Under the pieces are notes generated by a model. The model was not told the DNA's origin. It saw only the letters and a program-made list of their open reading frames with translations, and did not search any database. Shown here one piece after another: positions 61,544 through 64,000 of a stretch of 64,000 bases of DNA. The stretch's first letter is position 1, and each line of letters opens with the position of its first letter. Position numbers and translations under genes: made by a program. This DNA comes from Polaribacter sp. BM10 (GTDB lineage: Bacteria; Bacteroidota; Bacteroidia; Flavobacteriales; Flavobacteriaceae), in assembly GCF_002005425.1 (NCBI RefSeq), contig NZ_CP019704.1, forward strand, positions 496,001-560,000, read 5' to 3'.

Positions 61544-64000
61544 TTAAATTTCTTCTAAAGTATCACAATGAAAATCTCTATCTGCTCTTTTCATTGGTAC
61601 TTTTGTCTTACCACCATTCATTTTTTCGTTTAGCATCATATTAATTAATCTGCTTTTTTCTTCTTTTATAGCGGCTCTTTTTTTGATGTCTTCTTTTCTA
61701 TCAAAGAAAATTCTACCATCTACAATTGTTTTTTCTGTTTTTGCGTAAATAGACATTGGGTGATGGCTCCATAAAACAACATCAGCATCTTTACCTTCTT
61801 TAATACTTCCAACTCTATCATCGATATGTAATAATTTAGCAGGATTAATGGTTACGGTTTTCCAAGCTTCTAATTCAGACATTCCACCATATTTCATTGT
61901 TTTTGCAGCTTCTTGATTTAAACGTCTAGACATTTCTCTATCATCAGAATTAATTGCTACAGTAACACCAGCATTATGCATAATTGCTGCATTGTATGGT
62001 ATTGCATCGTTAACTTCGTATTTGTAAGCCCACCAATCAGAAAAAGTAGAACCACCAACACCATGCGCTGCCATTTTATCGGCTACTTTATAACCTTCTA
62101 AAATATGTGTAAATGTGTTTACTTTAAAGTTGAATTTTTCTGCAACCTTCATTAACATATTAATTTCTGATTGCACATAAGAGTGACAAGAAATAAAACG
62201 TTCTCCGTTTAAGATTTCGACTAATGTTTCCATTTCGTCATCTTTTCTGTATGGTTTACCAGTTTTCTTTAAAGCTTCATATTCTCTTGCTCTAGTAAAA
62301 TAATCTGTAAACATTTGTTCTACACCCATTCTTGTTTGCGGAAAACGAGTTCCGTTAGGACTTCTAGACTGTTTTACATTTTCACCTAAAGCAAATTTTA
62401 TAAATTTAGGCGAGTTGTCATAAATCATATTTTCTGCGTTTTCTCCCCATTTCAATTTAATAATTGCAGAACGACCACCTATTGGGTTTGCAGAACCATG
62501 TAATATTTGAGAAGATGTTGTACCTCCAGAAAGGTTTCTATAAATATTAATATCGTTAGGATCGATAACATCTTCCATAGTAACTTCTGCAGAAGAATTT
62601 TGTGCCCATTCATTTACAGCAGATGCAGCAATATGAGAATGTTCGTCTACAATACCTGCAGTTAAATGTTTACCAGTACCATCAATTTCTGTAGCTCTTC
62701 TTGCTTTTAAATTTTTACCAATTTTTGCAATTTTACCATTTTCTAATAATACATCTGTATTTTTTAAAATACCAGCATCTTCACTTGTCCAAACAGTAAC
62801 ATTTTTAATTAAAATCGTTTTTGTTTCTGGCAAAGAATAATTTCCGAAACCAAGGTTTGGATAACTTACCGGAAGCACAACAACAGGTTGTTCTTTCGAT
62901 TTTTTACTTTTCTTTTTACTATCTTTTTTTACTTTTTTACTTGCAGACCAAGCGGTTTCGTTTCCTAAAGTATCAAAAGCAGTACCTTGCATTACGTTAG
63001 CTGGGTTTATAATTTTACCCATCATTCTTGTGTAGCCGCTATCTTCATTTAAAGTAATAGAAATCCAATTATCTTTAAATGAAAATTTAGATTTAATCTT
63101 TTTGTCACCTAATTTAATAGCTGCGGTTTGTTTTGCTCCTTTACCAGAAATGGTTAAATCGTAACTTTTATTGTTAACAGAAAGCATATAGTTTCCTGTT
63201 ATATCTTTAATAGAGATATCGTTTATTACATTTTTATCTCCTTGAATCCAGTTTTCGTAAATGGTTGTTTTAGCATCAAAAATATCACCAGAAGTAATAA
63301 TAAAGTTTGCATAACTACCTTGATTTAAATTACCAATATTGTTATTACCAATGATAGTTGCAGGAATTGTAGTTAAAGAAGCTAATGCTTTTTTAGAATC
63401 AAAACCGTATTTAATCGCTTTTTGTAAGTTCTTATGAAAAGATTTTACAGATTTTAAAGAACGCGTAGTTAAAGCAAAATTTACTCCGTTTTCTGATAAT
63501 ACTTTTAAATTAGAAGGTTCCTGATTCCATTTACGCATATCTCTTAAAGAAATTTGTTGCGCTAATAAAGGGTTAGAAACGTCATATGCATTACTAAAAT
63601 TAATAGGAATTATAAAATTCGCATTTGTATTCTTAATATCTGCTATTCTTTCAAATTCGTCTCCAGAACCTACAATTGTATATTGTATACCAAATTCATC
63701 ACCAACTTTATCTGCTCTTAAAGCATCTAATAAATTGCTAGTTTCGAAAATTTGTACTAGATTTTTATTGTTGTTTAAAGCTTCTAAAGCCAAATCTTTA
63801 TTTTTCATGTTACCATTAGCGTACCAATTAGCATCATTATAAGTTTGTCTTAACAAAGCCATTGCACCCATTCTAGAACCAGGATATGCTTGTCTAGAAG
63901 TTACACTTTTATTAAAAGATAAATATTGAGCAGATTTAGTGTCTAAAATTCTGTAAGCATCAGAAGAATTAGGGTTTAAAGCAATTAATAAACCGTTTCC
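61544..64000 (-). CDS. Large amidohydrolase, two fused domains (partial at window end)
   Basis: The frame is open to base 64000, so the start lies outside; 818 residues are visible. The first ~300 resemble an amidohydrolase barrel and end (VSNPLLAQQISLRDMRKW; AIKYGFDSKKALASLTTIPATIIGNNNIGNLNQGSYANFIITSGD) without its own metal motifs. After a ~110-residue beta region with a Lys-rich linker (KKVKKDSKKKSKKSKEQP), a second complete domain has the metal motif VDEHSHIAA, CHSYVQSE, THILEG and NSDDREMSRR. So the protein is a fusion of a degenerate and an active domain. Hydrolysed substrate unknown; imidazolonepropionase-like. Cotranscribed with the degenerate paralogue. Confidence 0.88.
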   Translation of the reverse strand, partial: GNGLLIALNPNSSDAYRILDTKSAQYLSFNKSVTSRQAYPGSRMGAMALLRQTYNDANWYANGNMKNKDLALEALNNNKNLVQIFETSNLLDALRADKVGDEFGIQYTIVGSGDEFERIADIKNTNANFIIPINFSNAYDVSNPLLAQQISLRDMRKWNQEPSNLKVLSENGVNFALTTRSLKSVKSFHKNLQKAIKYGFDSKKALASLTTIPATIIGNNNIGNLNQGSYANFIITSGDIFDAKTTIYENWIQGDKNVINDISIKDITGNYMLSVNNKSYDLTISGKGAKQTAAIKLGDKKIKSKFSFKDNWISITLNEDSGYTRMMGKIINPANVMQGTAFDTLGNETAWSASKKVKKDSKKKSKKSKEQPVVVLPVSYPNLGFGNYSLPETKTILIKNVTVWTSEDAGILKNTDVLLENGKIAKIGKNLKARRATEIDGTGKHLTAGIVDEHSHIAASAVNEWAQNSSAEVTMEDVIDPNDINIYRNLSGGTTSSQILHGSANPIGGRSAIIKLKWGENAENMIYDNSPKFIKFALGENVKQSRSPNGTRFPQTRMGVEQMFTDYFTRAREYEALKKTGKPYRKDDEMETLVEILNGERFISCHSYVQSEINMLMKVAEKFNFKVNTFTHILEGYKVADKMAAHGVGGSTFSDWWAYKYEVNDAIPYNAAIMHNAGVTVAINSDDREMSRRLNQEAAKTMKYGGMSELEAWKTVTINPAKLLHIDDRVGSIKEGKDADVVLWSHHPMSIYAKTEKTIVDGRIFFDRKEDIKKRAAIKEEKSRLINMMLNEKMNGGKTKVPMKRADRDFHCDTLEEI

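Overview
The window is chromosomal DNA of a member of the Bacteroidota, almost certainly a marine flavobacterium (Flavobacteriaceae). Polaribacter or Tenacibaculum-like organisms would fit, but genus is a guess. The evidence is strong AT-richness, a type IX secretion C-terminal sorting domain, TAnnTTTG promoter boxes typical of the phylum, short leaders with little Shine-Dalgarno signal, and family content such as DUF4290, OstA-like proteins and a 7TM-DISM/LuxR regulator. No tRNA, rRNA, insertion sequence, prophage or CRISPR array was seen. The window is mostly core genome, and most of the unexplained signal lies in the intergenic DNA.

Layout. 1-6.0 kb: the 3' part of a giant T9SS-secreted adhesin with two blocks of calcium-binding DxDxDG repeats. 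6.1-10.3 kb (minus): a lipoprotein broken by an A7 homopolymer, a YdjM-like membrane hydrolase, a reductase-like SDR and gcvT. 10.4-12.9 kb (plus): a secreted Xaa-Pro aminopeptidase, an NAD(P)-binding protein and a VF530 protein. 13.1-22.5 kb: topB, a prolyl oligopeptidase, tex with a 47-codon companion, a GNAT, a FAH-family protein and lysA. 22.7-27.7 kb: topoisomerase IV genes parE and parC with a tiny membrane protein between them. 27.9-32.8 kb: a 7TM-DISM/LuxR regulator followed by an orphan promoter, phased repeats and a terminator (candidate sRNA), then a B12 locus of substrate-binding lipoprotein, cobalamin riboswitch and BtuB-like receptor. 32.9-34.7 kb (minus): a SatD/DUF3307/one-TM operon with a 28-bp repeated operator upstream. 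35-41.3 kb (plus): PcrA-type helicase, DUF4290, murA, grpE, dnaJ. 41.3-41.8 kb: a candidate small RNA and rnpB. 42-47.2 kb: two different aconitases. 47.3-49.7 kb: LytM-type peptidase, Crp/Fnr regulator, duplicated-domain lipoprotein. 49.8-57.4 kb (minus): small secreted protein, class III aminotransferase, OstA-like protein, purA, Fur, RelA/SpoT. 57.5-64 kb: small secreted protein, M48 protease, SpoU methyltransferase, and two amidohydrolase genes, one catalytically degenerate and one running off the end.

How genes work together. ParE and ParC form topoisomerase IV. GrpE and DnaJ are DnaK co-chaperones behind a sigma-54-like promoter. The riboswitch should shut off the BtuB-like receptor when cobalamin is plentiful. 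Both aconitases serve the citrate/2-methylcitrate steps. The SatD operon looks like a small membrane-linked regulatory module of unknown input.

The most interesting non-coding signals are: (i) 11-bp-phased ACTACCC repeats plus promoter plus terminator after the LuxR gene; (ii) a hairpin repeat present at 24.8 kb and 37.4 kb; (iii) the 28-bp TATCTG-N8-CAGATA repeats before satD; (iv) a promoter followed by two hairpins just upstream of rnpB; (v) two genes whose promoter box nearly touches the start codon, suggesting leaderless mRNAs.
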